Part shown: positions 7,740 to 16,173 of the stretch, piece by piece
Position numbering within the stretch: the first letter of the stretch is position 1
Layout: each line of letters starts with the position of its first letter
Assembly (NCBI RefSeq): GCF_024539815.1
Contig: NZ_JAHHIU010000101.1
Span: 1-63,782 of the forward strand
Length of the DNA stretch: 63,782 nt
Direction: 5' to 3'
DNA from: Streptomyces hayashii
Lineage (GTDB): Bacteria; Actinomycetota; Actinomycetes; Streptomycetales; Streptomycetaceae
The notes under the pieces: generated by a model
What the model was told of the DNA's origin: nothing
Seen by the model: the letters and a program-made list of their open reading frames with translations, nothing else
Databases searched by the model: none
Position numbers and translations under genes: made by a program

Positions 7740-8339
7740 ATGGTGAGACGGAACGACCAGCGGCGCGCGGCCCTCGTTGACGCGGCGATCGAAGTGCTGG
7801 CCCGAGAAGGCGCACGCGGCCTGACCTTCCGGGCCGTTGATGCCGAGGCCGCCGTTCCCGTCGGTACGGCATCGAACTACTTCGCCAGCCGCGACGATCT
7901 CTTCACACAGGCCGGCGCCCGGGTTTACGAGCGACTCCAGCCGGACGAGGCCACGATCGCCCGCCAGCAGGCGGCCGGCCGCGACCGGGAAACCTACGCT
8001 GAGCTGATGCGCGAACTCGTCGGCCGCATCGCCTCCTTCCGTACCGGCTACCTCGCGCTGATGGAACTCCGCCTTGAGGCCACCCGCCGCCCCGAACTGT
8101 GCAAGGTCCTCACTGAGCGAGTCCGAGCAGACGTCGACGCCAACGTCGCCTATCACGAGGCTTCCGGCCTCCCGGGCGACGCCACGGCCGTCAAGCTGCT
8201 CATGCTGACGCTGAACTGGCTGATCGTTGAGCAGCTCACCCTGCCGGACGTCTTCACGGAGGAAGAGCGTGAACAACTGGTGACGGCCGCAGTGGAGCGC
8301 ATCGTAGCGGCGGAGCAGAAGGCTCGGCCCCAGAAATGA
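7740..8339 (+). CDS. TetR/AcrR-family transcriptional regulator
   Basis: The 199-residue protein has a clear N-terminal TetR helix-turn-helix at residues about 8-50: RRAALVDAAIEVLAREGARG, then FRAVDAEAAVPVGTASNYF. The rest is a helical ligand-binding domain (YAELMRELVGRIASFRTGYL, LMLTLNWLIVEQL). The ATG at 7740 is preceded by a CCGGAG ribosome-binding site; earlier in-frame starts would run through the promoter. It is divergent from the RibD-like reductase and probably represses it and itself through the GTAGTACTAC palindrome. The inducing ligand is unknown. Confidence 0.88.
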   Translation: MVRRNDQRRAALVDAAIEVLAREGARGLTFRAVDAEAAVPVGTASNYFASRDDLFTQAGARVYERLQPDEATIARQQAAGRDRETYAELMRELVGRIASFRTGYLALMELRLEATRRPELCKVLTERVRADVDANVAYHEASGLPGDATAVKLLMLTLNWLIVEQLTLPDVFTEEEREQLVTAAVERIVAAEQKARPQK

Positions 8340-8425
8340 CGCCGCCCGGTTGCAGTGGAAGCGGACCGGACCGGCCTCGGCATATACCCGCCCCTGCCTC
8401 CCTCCGCTGATCCGGAAGAAACGGC

Positions 8426-8815
8426 CTAGGCCTGCCACCACCTCTCCCCCAGCGCTCGGGTCACTTCGCCGTCGTACTGATCGGCATCGAAATGGAACGC
8501 CGGAGGGCGCACCTGACCAGCGGGCGCCAGCCAATCCGACCACTCGACGATGCCGTCGTACCGCCGCACGAAAACCGACAGGTGGCCGCAGCATCCGGCC
8601 GTGCACTCGGCCTCCCCCAGCACCACCCGTCGCCCTTGGCCGGTCGCCCACAGCGGACTGTGACCGTCGGCAGGCAACGCCTCGGCCGCAAACGGGCCGC
8701 GGCCTCCCGCGCCGACCGCCCCCGCCACCACGTCCACCCCGTCGACCCGGAAGCGCAGTTGGGCAGCCCATCGGGGGCCCCGCGGCAACACACTGACAAC
8801 AAGCCGATTGAACAC
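8426..8815 (-). CDS. conserved hypothetical protein
   Basis: The 129-residue product resembles a small family that is common in streptomycetes but has no assigned function. Features are MFNRLVVSVLPRGPRWAAQL at the start, RFRVDGVDVVAGAVG, a cysteine cluster CTAGCCGHLSV near residue 72 and an acidic, tryptophan-rich end (FHFDADQYDGEV and ERWWQA). There is no signal peptide or membrane segment. It converges with the TetR gene. Nothing in the surroundings hints at its role. Confidence 0.6.
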   Translation of the reverse strand: MFNRLVVSVLPRGPRWAAQLRFRVDGVDVVAGAVGAGGRGPFAAEALPADGHSPLWATGQGRRVVLGEAECTAGCCGHLSVFVRRYDGIVEWSDWLAPAGQVRPPAFHFDADQYDGEVTRALGERWWQA

Positions 8816-8947
8816 CCGAGCACCTTACGCAGGTACTCAGCCCCGTAGGTCCGGTCACGCCCCCGGATGCGGGCGACTCAGGTCGGCAGAGGACACACGC
8901 CGCTTACCGCGGCGCCGACTTCGACGACGGCGATGTTGGCAGGACCG

Positions 8948-9018
8948 TTGACGCGGAGGATTCACGCTTCTAGCGTCTGACCGATTCACCGAACGGCGTT
9001 CGACATATCGATCGACAT
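8948..9018 (+). promoter_or_regulatory. promoter and candidate operator for the arabinofuranosidase gene
   Basis: TTGACG (8948-8953) and TAGCGT (8971-8976) are separated by exactly 17 bp and point towards the gene at 9064. Just downstream, TCGACAT occurs twice (9000-9006 and 9012-9018) with a 12-base period, a possible repressor site in the leader. The operator role is inferred from position only. Confidence 0.5.
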
Positions 9019-9063
9019 GCTCTTCCGATCGACGCTCATACCCACCGTGTGAAGGAGTTCCTC

Positions 9064-10632
9064 ATGGCCAAGCCACCGTGGACACACCGCGTCAGACGCG
9101 CGCTGCTGGCGGTCGGTGCCACCGCCGCGCTCGCCGCCGGCCTGCTCACCGCGACCGTCACCACCTCGCAGGCCGCCACCCAGGGGCCGTGCGACATCTA
9201 CGCCGCGGGCAGCACCCCCTGCGTCGCCGCACACAGCACCACCCGCGCTCTGTACGGGGCGTACAACGGCCCGCTGTACCAGGTCAGGCGCGCCTCCGAC
9301 AACACCGCCCTGAACATCGGCGTGCTCAGCGCGGGCGGATTCGCCGACGCCGCGGCGCAGGACTCCTTCTGCGCCGGGACCAGTTGCGTCATCACCGTCA
9401 TCTACGACCAGTCCGGCAAGGGCAACAACCTCACCCAGGCGCTCAAGGGCCACTGGTCCGGGCCGGCCGAAGGGGGCAACGACAACCTGGCCAACGCCTT
9501 CGAAGCGCCGGTCACCGTCGGCGGGCACAAGGCGTACGGCGTGTACGTGGCCCCCGGCACCGGCTACCGCAACAACAACACCCACGGCATCGCCACCGGA
9601 GACCAGCCGGAGGGCATGTACGCGATCTTCGACGGCACGCACTTCAACGGCGGCTGCTGTTTCGACTACGGCAACGCCGAGACGACCGGCAACGATGACG
9701 GCAACGGCACCATGGAAGCCCTGTACTTCGGCAACAGCAAGGACTGGGGCTGGGGCAGCGGCCCCGGCCCCTGGGTCATGGCCGACCAGGAGAACGGTCT
9801 GTTCTCCGGGGTCAACCGCGGCTTCAACGCGGGCGACCCGACCACCGGCAACCGGTTCCTGACCGCCATGCTGAAGGGCGGCCCGAACCAGTGGGCCATC
9901 CGCGGCGGCGACGCACGGTCGGGCAGCCTGTCCACCTACTACAGCGGCGTACGCCCCAACGCCACCGGCTATGACCCGATGAAGAAGCAAGGCGCGATCA
10001 TCCTCGGCATCGGCGGCGACAACAGCAACAGCGGCTCCGGCACCTTCTACGAAGGCGTCATGACCTCGGGTTACCCCTCGGACGCCACCGAGAACGCCGT
10101 ACAGGCCAACATCACCGCCGCCGGCTACAACAGCGGCTCGACCAGCACCGGCACACTGACCCCCGGATCCCGGATCTCCCTTCAGGCCACCACCGCGCCC
10201 TGCTGCACCTCGCACTACCTCCGCCACGACGACGCCGACACCAAGGTCGTCATCTCCAACATCAGCTCTGCCAGTTCGGCCACCGACAAGGCCGACGCCA
10301 CCTGGATCGCCCGCGCCGGCCTGGCCAACACCTCCTGTCTGTCCTTCGAGTCCGCGAACAACCCCGGCCAGTTCCTGCGCCACTTCAACTACCAGCTGTA
10401 CCTGAACACCGATACCGGCGGCAGCTCCTTCGCGAAGGACGCCACCTTCTGCCCCACCGCGGGCAACAGCGGGGTCGGCACGTCTTTCCAGTCCGTCAAC
10501 TTCCACACCAAATACATCCGCCACTACAACTACACCGCCTACGTAGCCGGCAATGGCGGTTCCAACGCCTGGGACGCCACGAACTCGTGGGCCCAGGACA
10601 CCAGTTGGCTCACCGCAGCTCCTTGGAGCTGA
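9064..10632 (+). CDS. secreted alpha-L-arabinofuranosidase B, GH54 with CBM42
   Basis: The 522-residue protein starts with a signal peptide (RRALLAVGATAALAAGLL, cleaved near SQAATQ). A GH54 catalytic domain follows (about 38-360), with CDIYAAGSTPCVAAHSTTRA, YDQSGKGNNLTQA and WGWGSGPGPWVMADQENGLF. In the fungal GH54 enzyme the nucleophile is Glu221 and the acid/base Asp297. Here Glu243 (MADQEN) and Asp319 (GIGGDNSNSG) keep the same 76-residue spacing. The C-terminal ~150 residues are a CBM42 arabinose-binding domain (SHYLRHDD, GQFLRHFNYQLYL, KYIRHYNYTAYV). It would remove arabinose side chains from plant polysaccharides outside the cell. The ATG at 9064 has GAAGGAG 7 bases upstream. Confidence 0.93.
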   Translation: MAKPPWTHRVRRALLAVGATAALAAGLLTATVTTSQAATQGPCDIYAAGSTPCVAAHSTTRALYGAYNGPLYQVRRASDNTALNIGVLSAGGFADAAAQDSFCAGTSCVITVIYDQSGKGNNLTQALKGHWSGPAEGGNDNLANAFEAPVTVGGHKAYGVYVAPGTGYRNNNTHGIATGDQPEGMYAIFDGTHFNGGCCFDYGNAETTGNDDGNGTMEALYFGNSKDWGWGSGPGPWVMADQENGLFSGVNRGFNAGDPTTGNRFLTAMLKGGPNQWAIRGGDARSGSLSTYYSGVRPNATGYDPMKKQGAIILGIGGDNSNSGSGTFYEGVMTSGYPSDATENAVQANITAAGYNSGSTSTGTLTPGSRISLQATTAPCCTSHYLRHDDADTKVVISNISSASSATDKADATWIARAGLANTSCLSFESANNPGQFLRHFNYQLYLNTDTGGSSFAKDATFCPTAGNSGVGTSFQSVNFHTKYIRHYNYTAYVAGNGGSNAWDATNSWAQDTSWLTAAPWS

Positions 10633-10664
10633 CGAGCGACCGGCCCCGCTGAGCGCCTCCAGCG

Positions 10665-10708
10665 GCGAGCACGGCAACCCTGCGGAAACACAGGGAGGCC
10701 GTGCTCGC
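10665..10708. terminator. strong bipartite hairpin, probably bidirectional terminator
   Basis: GCGAGCACGGC (10665-10675) pairs with GCCGTGCTCGC (10698-10708). Inside it, after a 2x2 internal loop, CCCTG (10678-10682) pairs with CAGGG (10691-10695) around an 8-base loop. It lies between the arabinofuranosidase and the convergent small gene. Confidence 0.75.
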
Positions 10709-10770
10709 TTCCCGGCGGTCCGCCAATCGCTACCGGATGTCACGGGCCTTGCGGCTACGGCACCGGTGTG

Positions 10771-11199
10771 TCATCGCGGCACTGGCGGAATGCTCGGCCC
10801 GGACGCGGCGGCGCCGGCGAGGTCGCCGGTCGCGCCGCCGAACGCCGCGACGTCCTGAACGGGGTCACCGAACCCACACCGCTCACCGGGCACTTCCCGC
10901 TCCCGCTGCCTGGCAGCCAAGGCCCTCGCCAGCACCTTCGCCCGGTAGGGGTTCGCCGGATCGAGGGCCTTCGCCACCTCCACAGCCTCGTCCACCAGGG
11001 CCGACCGTCGCTCAGGCGAGTCCCGCAACGCAGCCGACGCGCTCGCCTCCACCAGCACGTACGCCAGTTTGGAACCGTACGTCTCCGGCTCGACCCGGGT
11101 CAGAAGGCGGTAGATCCACAGCCCCTCTGCACCGCGCACCACCCGCCGGTTGGCGCTCAGCAGCCTGACCCTCGCCAGCACCACCATGTCCTGATCCAT
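10771..11199 (-). CDS. hypothetical helical protein
   Basis: From an ATG at 11199 with an AAGGGGG ribosome-binding site, the 142-residue product is mostly predicted helix. Visible parts are MVVLARVRLLSANRRVV, YRLLTRVEPETYGSKLAYVL, ERRSALVDEAVEVAKALDP and NPYRAKVLARALAARQRE. This spacing recalls TPR-like repeats, but no clear TPR consensus is met. The last 35 residues are Gly/Ala/Pro-rich and may be a tail extended by mutation. There is no signal peptide. I do not recognise a function. Confidence 0.55.
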   Translation of the reverse strand: MDQDMVVLARVRLLSANRRVVRGAEGLWIYRLLTRVEPETYGSKLAYVLVEASASAALRDSPERRSALVDEAVEVAKALDPANPYRAKVLARALAARQREREVPGERCGFGDPVQDVAAFGGATGDLAGAAASGPSIPPVPR

Positions 11200-11448
11200 C
11201 GATCCCCCTTCGTCGCGCCACCCCCCCGGCCGGTGCACGTCACACGGCGAGACGGCACAGCGAGCGCGCCGGCAGCCGAGAACGGCTGCCGACACGTCGG
11301 CCGAGGAGTGGATGACGACGAGTCTGGCGGGCGGTACCACCTGCCACAAGGTCGTACGGACGTGCGCTGCGTCCTACCGAAAACCACCCCCGAACAGGCA
11401 TGATGGACCTGACACACACTTACGTGCGCGCGACCGGATCGTTCGGGT

Positions 11449-11476
11449 CGTTCCTCCCGGACTGCCGGGAGGAACG
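11449..11476. terminator. 12-bp perfect hairpin after the lipoprotein gene
   Basis: CGTTCCTCCCGG (11449-11460) and CCGGGAGGAACG (11465-11476) form a perfect stem with an ACTG loop. It lies about 20 bp beyond the stop of the minus-strand lipoprotein gene. Confidence 0.75.
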
Positions 11477-11493
11477 GCAGCGGTCGGGTCGGG

Positions 11494-12153
11494 TCAGGTG
11501 CGAAGCTTGGGCAGCAGTGCCCGTGCCGTCTTCACCATGGCCGGCCAGGCCGCCTCGACCTGCTGATCCGTCAGGGGATGCAGGCTCTGCACCTGCACCT
11601 CGCATTCCAGATTGCTGTCCCGGACCATCAGCCGGAGGTCGCTGGCGAACGGTGCCGAGTCCTTGACGTTCTCATAGCGGAAAGCCCCTCGGCCCAGTCC
11701 CGGTTCCATCACCACCGGGCCCTTGGCCTCGCGTCCCGCGGAGGACAGCCGGAACGAGTGCTGCTTGATCGCGATGGCCACGTTCTTCCAGGCGGAGCAG
11801 TAGACGACGGAACGGCCGTCCGCTTTGGTCCCGGCCGCCTTGAAGCCCTGCAGACAGGCCGCGCCGCTGGAGGTCGCCGGGTCCGAGCCGGTCCGTTCCC
11901 CCTTCGGCGGGCCTGATCTCGGCGCGATCGCGGCGGTCAGCGGGCCGAAGTCGACGTTCGGGCAGAGGTCCGTCGGCGGACGGTAGTCACCCGGCCCGCC
12001 GGTCGGCTCGGCGGACGCGGACGGCGTGCGGGCGGCCCCGGCAGTGGCCTTGCCGTCCTCACCGCTGTTGCCGCACCCGGCCAATGCGGCGAGCACGAGC
12101 ACCGTGCCCGCCGCCCAACTCGCCGCACCCATGCATCTTCCTGCAAGCCTCAC
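11494..12153 (-). CDS. secreted lipoprotein, function unknown (DUF3558-like)
   Basis: The 219-residue product has a lipoprotein signal: basic start MRLAGRC, hydrophobic core GTVLVLAALAGC with the lipobox LAGC (Cys at about residue 27), then a Ser/Gly/Pro-rich linker. The mature part has conserved-looking CPNVDFGPLTAAIA, a central CLQGF and a late QSLHPLTDQQVEAAW. Three further cysteines could make disulfides. The pattern of a lipobox plus a ~150-residue compact domain recalls DUF3558 lipoproteins of actinobacteria, though the match is loose. The GTG at 12153 is chosen because it supplies the positive residues; an ATG at 12132 would not. The promoter should lie in the gap upstream. Confidence 0.75.
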   Translation of the reverse strand: MRLAGRCMGAASWAAGTVLVLAALAGCGNSGEDGKATAGAARTPSASAEPTGGPGDYRPPTDLCPNVDFGPLTAAIAPRSGPPKGERTGSDPATSSGAACLQGFKAAGTKADGRSVVYCSAWKNVAIAIKQHSFRLSSAGREAKGPVVMEPGLGRGAFRYENVKDSAPFASDLRLMVRDSNLECEVQVQSLHPLTDQQVEAAWPAMVKTARALLPKLRT

Positions 12154-12773
12154 TACGCCCCCATGCTCTATCCCCTCGGCGCCGGTCAGTACCGGGCCGC
12201 GGCCAACGGCGTCACCATCCTCGCAAAGCGCGGCGCTGAACGCATCGGGGGAATCACCGAGTCCTGTACTCAGTGCGGACGGTCGGACGGGAGCAGGCAG
12301 CGGGCCCGGCGCCGACCGTCAACTGCGGTCGTTCAGCGCACTGTTCGGAGCCCGTCGGCGCGCGTGGGTCGGCGGGTCGCAGGTACGCCGTGTGCCGGCC
12401 GGGTCCTCCGCTCTGCCCTGGTTCCGCTCCCGCGCATGGCCGGCTGCCCGACGACCCGATGCCTTTCACCAGGGCTGACAGGGGTGGAAGAGTCGGGCGC
12501 AGGGCATGTACTCCAGACCGGACCCACCGGAGGCACAACACGAGGAGGGCGTCATGAATCGTCAGGCCCGGATTCATGTCCGTGTGAGTCGTCGGCCCGC
12601 CTCGCCCTCGAAGGACGAGATCGACCGCAGGACGCCGTCGGGGCGGCTCCTGCCGTACTGATCCGGTCAGAATCCGGCCGTGTGCTCGGGGACCGGGCAC
12701 CGCCGGCCCGCCGCTGCTCTTCTCACTCCTGCGAGTGAGGTGCGAGGGCCCGCCTGCCGGGACACTGAACGGC
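12154..12773. promoter_or_regulatory. 620-bp gap with an inverted repeat upstream of the two-component genes
   Basis: No gene is supported here; open frames on both strands lack protein character and ribosome-binding sites. A perfect 8-bp inverted repeat, CATGAATC (12553-12560) and GATTCATG (12571-12578), with a 10-base spacer, lies about 200 bp before the kinase gene. It is unusually AT-rich for this genome and could be an operator or response-regulator box. Confidence 0.4.
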
Positions 12774-13862
12774 ATGCGAAGCCCACGGATCGCCGACCCG
12801 CTGGTGGCGCTGGCCGTCGCCTCGGCCACGGTCGTGCCCGTGCTGCTCGCACCCGGGCGTTGGTGGGTGGTGCTGCTGGCACTGTTCGCTTCGGTACCGG
12901 TGCTGTGGCGGCGGCGGGCGCCCGTACCGGTCACCCTGGTCGTCGGTGCGGCGACGAGCGCGCTGGTGCTGTGGCAGAAGCCCCTGCTGCTGCCCTGGGG
13001 TCCTCTGGTGGGCGTGTACACGGTTGCGGCGTTGAGCCGTCCCCTGGTGCGGCTGGTGTCGTTGCCGGTCACGGTGGCCGCCGTCTATGTCTCGCTGGCT
13101 CTGCCGCGGGAGAACACCGAGGTCTATCCGCTCATGGGGACGGCCTTCTTCGCGGCGTTCGCGCTGGGCACGGCCGAGCACGCGCGCCGTTCGCAAGCGG
13201 CGGAGCATGCCGAGCGCGCCCGGCGCCTCGAACAGGAGAGGACCGCAGCGGTGGTGCGTGAACGCGCCCGCATCGCCCGCGACATGCACGACATCGTGAC
13301 GCACTCGGTCGGTCTGATGGTCGTCCAGGCGGAGGCCGGACCCTTCGCCCGACGGGCCGATTCCGACGCGACGGACCGCCGGGACGCCCAGACGCAGGTC
13401 TTCGACCTCATCGCCGACACCGGACGGGCCACCCTGACCCAGTTGCGTGCGCTGCTCGGCGTCCTCAGGGAGATTCCGGCGGGCGTGCTCCAGCCCGGTC
13501 TCGACACGCTCGGGGACCTGGTGCGGGCCTTTGAGCTGCCGGTGAGGCTGACAGTGGAGGGCGCTCCCCGCACGGTCCCGCCAGAGGTCGGCGTCGCCGC
13601 GTACCGGATCGTTCAGGAGGCGCTGACGAACGTCCGCAAGCACGCCGCAGCCGGCGCCGTGTCCGTGCAGGTCCGCTGGGGCGGCGACCTGGAGATCGAG
13701 GTCTCCGACGACGGCCGGGGCGGCACACCGCGTCCGGGGGGCCAGGGGATCATCGGGATGCACGAGCGCGCGAAGACGTGCGGCGGCTCGGTGCGCACCG
13801 GGCCGGGACCGCGGGGTTTCACCGTCCTCGCGCGTTTCCCCGTGGAACGAGCCTCATGCTGA
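12774..13862 (+). CDS. sensor histidine kinase (NarL/DesK type)
   Basis: The protein has 362 residues from the ATG at 12774; a GTG at 12735 is possible. Residues about 10-130 hold four or five membrane segments. A coiled linker follows (ARRSQAAEHAERARRLEQER), then the HisKA_3 box RERARIARDMHDIVTHSVGL with the phospho-accepting His in DMHD. The ATPase part shows VAAYRIVQEALTNVRKHA (N box) and EVSDDGRGG with GGQGIIGMHERA (G boxes). It would autophosphorylate in response to an unknown membrane or cell-wall cue. Its stop overlaps the regulator start, so the two are co-translated. Confidence 0.9.
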   Translation: MRSPRIADPLVALAVASATVVPVLLAPGRWWVVLLALFASVPVLWRRRAPVPVTLVVGAATSALVLWQKPLLLPWGPLVGVYTVAALSRPLVRLVSLPVTVAAVYVSLALPRENTEVYPLMGTAFFAAFALGTAEHARRSQAAEHAERARRLEQERTAAVVRERARIARDMHDIVTHSVGLMVVQAEAGPFARRADSDATDRRDAQTQVFDLIADTGRATLTQLRALLGVLREIPAGVLQPGLDTLGDLVRAFELPVRLTVEGAPRTVPPEVGVAAYRIVQEALTNVRKHAAAGAVSVQVRWGGDLEIEVSDDGRGGTPRPGGQGIIGMHERAKTCGGSVRTGPGPRGFTVLARFPVERASC

Positions 13863-14518
13863 GCGTTCTTGTCGCCGACGACCAGGACCTGTTCCGTGCG
13901 GCGTTCGCCGCGATCCTGAACGGTCAGGAGGACATGACGGTGGTCGGCGAGGCGGCCGACGGCGCCGCCGCGGTCCGGGCAGCGCACGCACTGCGGCCCG
14001 ACGTCGTGGTCATGGACGTGCGAATGCCCACCATGAACGGGATCGAGGCCACCGAGCGGATCTGCGCGGCGCTGCCCTCCCGGGTCCTGGTGCTCACCAT
14101 GTTCGACCTCGACGAGTACGTCTACGACGCCTTGCGGGCGGGGGCCAGCGGCTTCCTGCTGAAGGACATCCGACGGGACGAACTGGCCCGAGCCGTGCGG
14201 GTGGTGGCGGCGGGCGACTCACTGCTCGCCCCCGGGGTCACCCGCCGGCTGGTGGAGGACCTGGTCAGGCGACCGAGCCACGGCGTCGTCCCCCGCCTCG
14301 CGGCCCGGCTGCGGCAACTCACCGCCCGGGAGGCCGAGACGCTGCGGCTCGTCGCCCGTGGCCTGTCGAACGCCGAGATCGCGGTCGCCCTCGTCGTCAC
14401 CGAGCACACCGTCAAGACGCACGTGAGCCATGTCCTCACCAAACTCGGCCTGCGCGACCGCGTACAGGCGGTGGTGTTCGCCTACGAGTCCGGTCTTGTC
14501 GCCCCGGGCAGCCCGTAG
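13856..14518 (+). CDS. LuxR/NarL-family response regulator
   Basis: The 220-residue protein pairs a receiver domain (1-120) with a LuxR-type helix-turn-helix (150-210). The receiver has the acidic pocket VLVADDQDLFR, the phospho-acceptor Asp in VVVMDVRMPTMNG, the Thr in VLTMFD and the Lys in FLLKDIRRDE. The DNA-binding part reads LTAREAETLRLVARGLSNAE followed by HTVKTHVSHVLTKLGL. It is the partner of the kinase it overlaps. Likely targets are its own operon and the downstream Lnt-like and phosphatase genes, which run in the same direction. Confidence 0.93.
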   Translation: MLSVLVADDQDLFRAAFAAILNGQEDMTVVGEAADGAAAVRAAHALRPDVVVMDVRMPTMNGIEATERICAALPSRVLVLTMFDLDEYVYDALRAGASGFLLKDIRRDELARAVRVVAAGDSLLAPGVTRRLVEDLVRRPSHGVVPRLAARLRQLTAREAETLRLVARGLSNAEIAVALVVTEHTVKTHVSHVLTKLGLRDRVQAVVFAYESGLVAPGSP

Positions 14519-14523
14519 TCCAG

Positions 14524-14614
14524 GGCTCGTGGCTCATGGCCCGTGGCTCGTGGCCCGTGGCTCGTGGCTCGTGGCTCGTGGCTCGTGGCCCGTGGCTCGT
14601 GGCCCGTGGCTCGT
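14524..14614. repeat. 13 tandem copies of a GGCTCGT/GGCCCGT heptamer
   Basis: Ninety-one bases consist of 13 uninterrupted heptamers. Nine read GGCTCGT, three GGCCCGT (copies 3, 5, 10 and 12 carry the CC variant, with copy 2 reading GGCTCAT). The array begins 6 bases after the response-regulator stop and ends about 70 bp before the Lnt-like start. A 7-base unit cannot be a protein repeat in one frame, which agrees with it being non-coding. It looks prone to slippage. Confidence 0.95.
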
Positions 14615-14682
14615 GGGAGTGAGGGCCGAAAGCGCTCGCGGGAGGGACGCGCCGGGGCGGCCTCACGGAACACGATCGCCCC

Positions 14683-16164
14683 ATGACCGTCATCGTCTCG
14701 ACCTTCGTCAGTTCCGTACTGCTGCTGTTCGGCACGGGCCTGCACCCGCTGCCCTGGCTCACCTGGCTCGCGCCCCTGCCGGTTCTGTGGCCGGCCCCGC
14801 GGGTGGGTGTGCGCGTCGCCTGCTGCGCGGCGGGGCTCGCCTGGCTCCTCGGACAGAGCAGGATGTGGCCGTACTTCCTCGGCACCCTGGGGATGCCGTT
14901 CCCGGCCGCGGGCGCCGTCATACTCGGCCAGGCTCTGGTGTTCGCCCTGCTGACCTGGGCATATCGCCGACTGTTGCTGAGCGGTCGTCCGCTCACCGCC
15001 GTCGCTGCCGTTCCTGCGGGCTGGGTCGCACTGGAATACGTCCTGTCGCTGACCCTGCCCCATGGCGCCTGGCTGAGCCTGGCCTACACCCAGACCGACG
15101 TGCTGCCGGTGCTCCAGACGGCCTCCCTCACCGGCCCGTGGGGAATCACGTTCCTGGTGATGGGACTCCCGGCCGCCCTCGCCGTGGCGACAACGCCACA
15201 GGTGCGGGGCAGGGGCCGGGTTCTGGTGGTGGCCGCCCTCGTCCTCGCCCTGCCGCTCGGCTACGGCATGTGGCGGCTGGGCCAGCCGCACCCCGTCTCC
15301 ACCGCGCGCGTCGCCCTGCTGGACACCGACCGCCCCGACGACACCGTCGACCTGGCCACCACCGCCGGCCGTCGGCTTCTCGACCGCTACGTCGCGCGGA
15401 TCCGGGCGCTGCCCCGCTCGACGAACACCGTGGTCCTCCCGGAGAAGACCTTCGCCGCGGACGCGCGGACGCTGCCGATCCTCATCGACGCGATTCGGCG
15501 GCCGGCCGTCGAGCACCGCCAGGACATCGTCGTCGGGCTGGTGCTCCATCGCGCCGGGACGTCCTACAACGCCGCTCTCGGGTTCCGCGCGCACGGCGGC
15601 GAGCCGGTTCTGTACCTCAAGCACCACCTCATCCCGGGAGCCGAGGAGGAGCTGCGGCCTGGCGGCGGGCTGACGTTCGTCGCCCCCGGACACGGCCTCA
15701 TCATCTGCAAGGATCTCGACTTCCCGGCCCTGGTCCGCGACTACCGCAGCCATGGCGCCGCTCTCCTGCTCGCACCCGCGTGGGACTTCACCGAGGACGG
15801 CCTGCTGCACAGCCGGATGGCCGTCACCCGCGGTGTGGAGAGCGGCCTGACCGTGGCACGCGCAGCGCGCGCCGGAAGGCTGACCGTCAGCGACCCGTAC
15901 GGTCGGGTGCTCGCCGAGCGGGTCACGGGGCACGACGATTTCACCACGGTCACCGCCGCCCTTCCCGCCCGCGTCGGCGCCACCGTCTACGACCGGTTCG
16001 GCGACTGGTTCGCCTGGCTCTGCATGCTGCTGCTCGCCCCCGTGGCCGTCGGTCGGCGGCGCATTGCGCGGGGTCCGCGGCCTCGTGCCACGCAACGTCG
16101 ACGGGCGTCCGGCGTGGAGGGCGCGAGGGCGGACCCCGTGACTGGAGGGGGCGGGCAGTGCTAG
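14683..16164 (+). CDS. apolipoprotein N-acyltransferase-like membrane protein
   Basis: The 493-residue protein has the layout of Lnt: about six membrane segments (1-190), a periplasmic nitrilase-fold domain (about 205-430) and a last membrane segment (FAWLCMLLLAPVAVG). The nitrilase triad is complete: Glu254 in VVLPEKTF, Lys313 in YLKHHL and Cys342 in IICKDLDF. Lnt adds the third acyl chain to lipoproteins. Streptomycetes are known to carry more than one Lnt-type gene, so this may be the housekeeping enzyme or a paralogue. The last 40 residues are a basic, disordered tail. It follows the two-component pair in the same direction and precedes the phosphatase gene by 9 bp. Confidence 0.8.
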   Translation: MTVIVSTFVSSVLLLFGTGLHPLPWLTWLAPLPVLWPAPRVGVRVACCAAGLAWLLGQSRMWPYFLGTLGMPFPAAGAVILGQALVFALLTWAYRRLLLSGRPLTAVAAVPAGWVALEYVLSLTLPHGAWLSLAYTQTDVLPVLQTASLTGPWGITFLVMGLPAALAVATTPQVRGRGRVLVVAALVLALPLGYGMWRLGQPHPVSTARVALLDTDRPDDTVDLATTAGRRLLDRYVARIRALPRSTNTVVLPEKTFAADARTLPILIDAIRRPAVEHRQDIVVGLVLHRAGTSYNAALGFRAHGGEPVLYLKHHLIPGAEEELRPGGGLTFVAPGHGLIICKDLDFPALVRDYRSHGAALLLAPAWDFTEDGLLHSRMAVTRGVESGLTVARAARAGRLTVSDPYGRVLAERVTGHDDFTTVTAALPARVGATVYDRFGDWFAWLCMLLLAPVAVGRRRIARGPRPRATQRRRASGVEGARADPVTGGGGQC

Positions 16165-16173
16165 AAAGGCCGA

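Noticed and set aside
12254..13072. A 272-codon minus-strand frame over the kinase start
   Set aside because: It has low-complexity Ser/Arg/Thr composition and conflicts with the clear histidine kinase on the plus strand.
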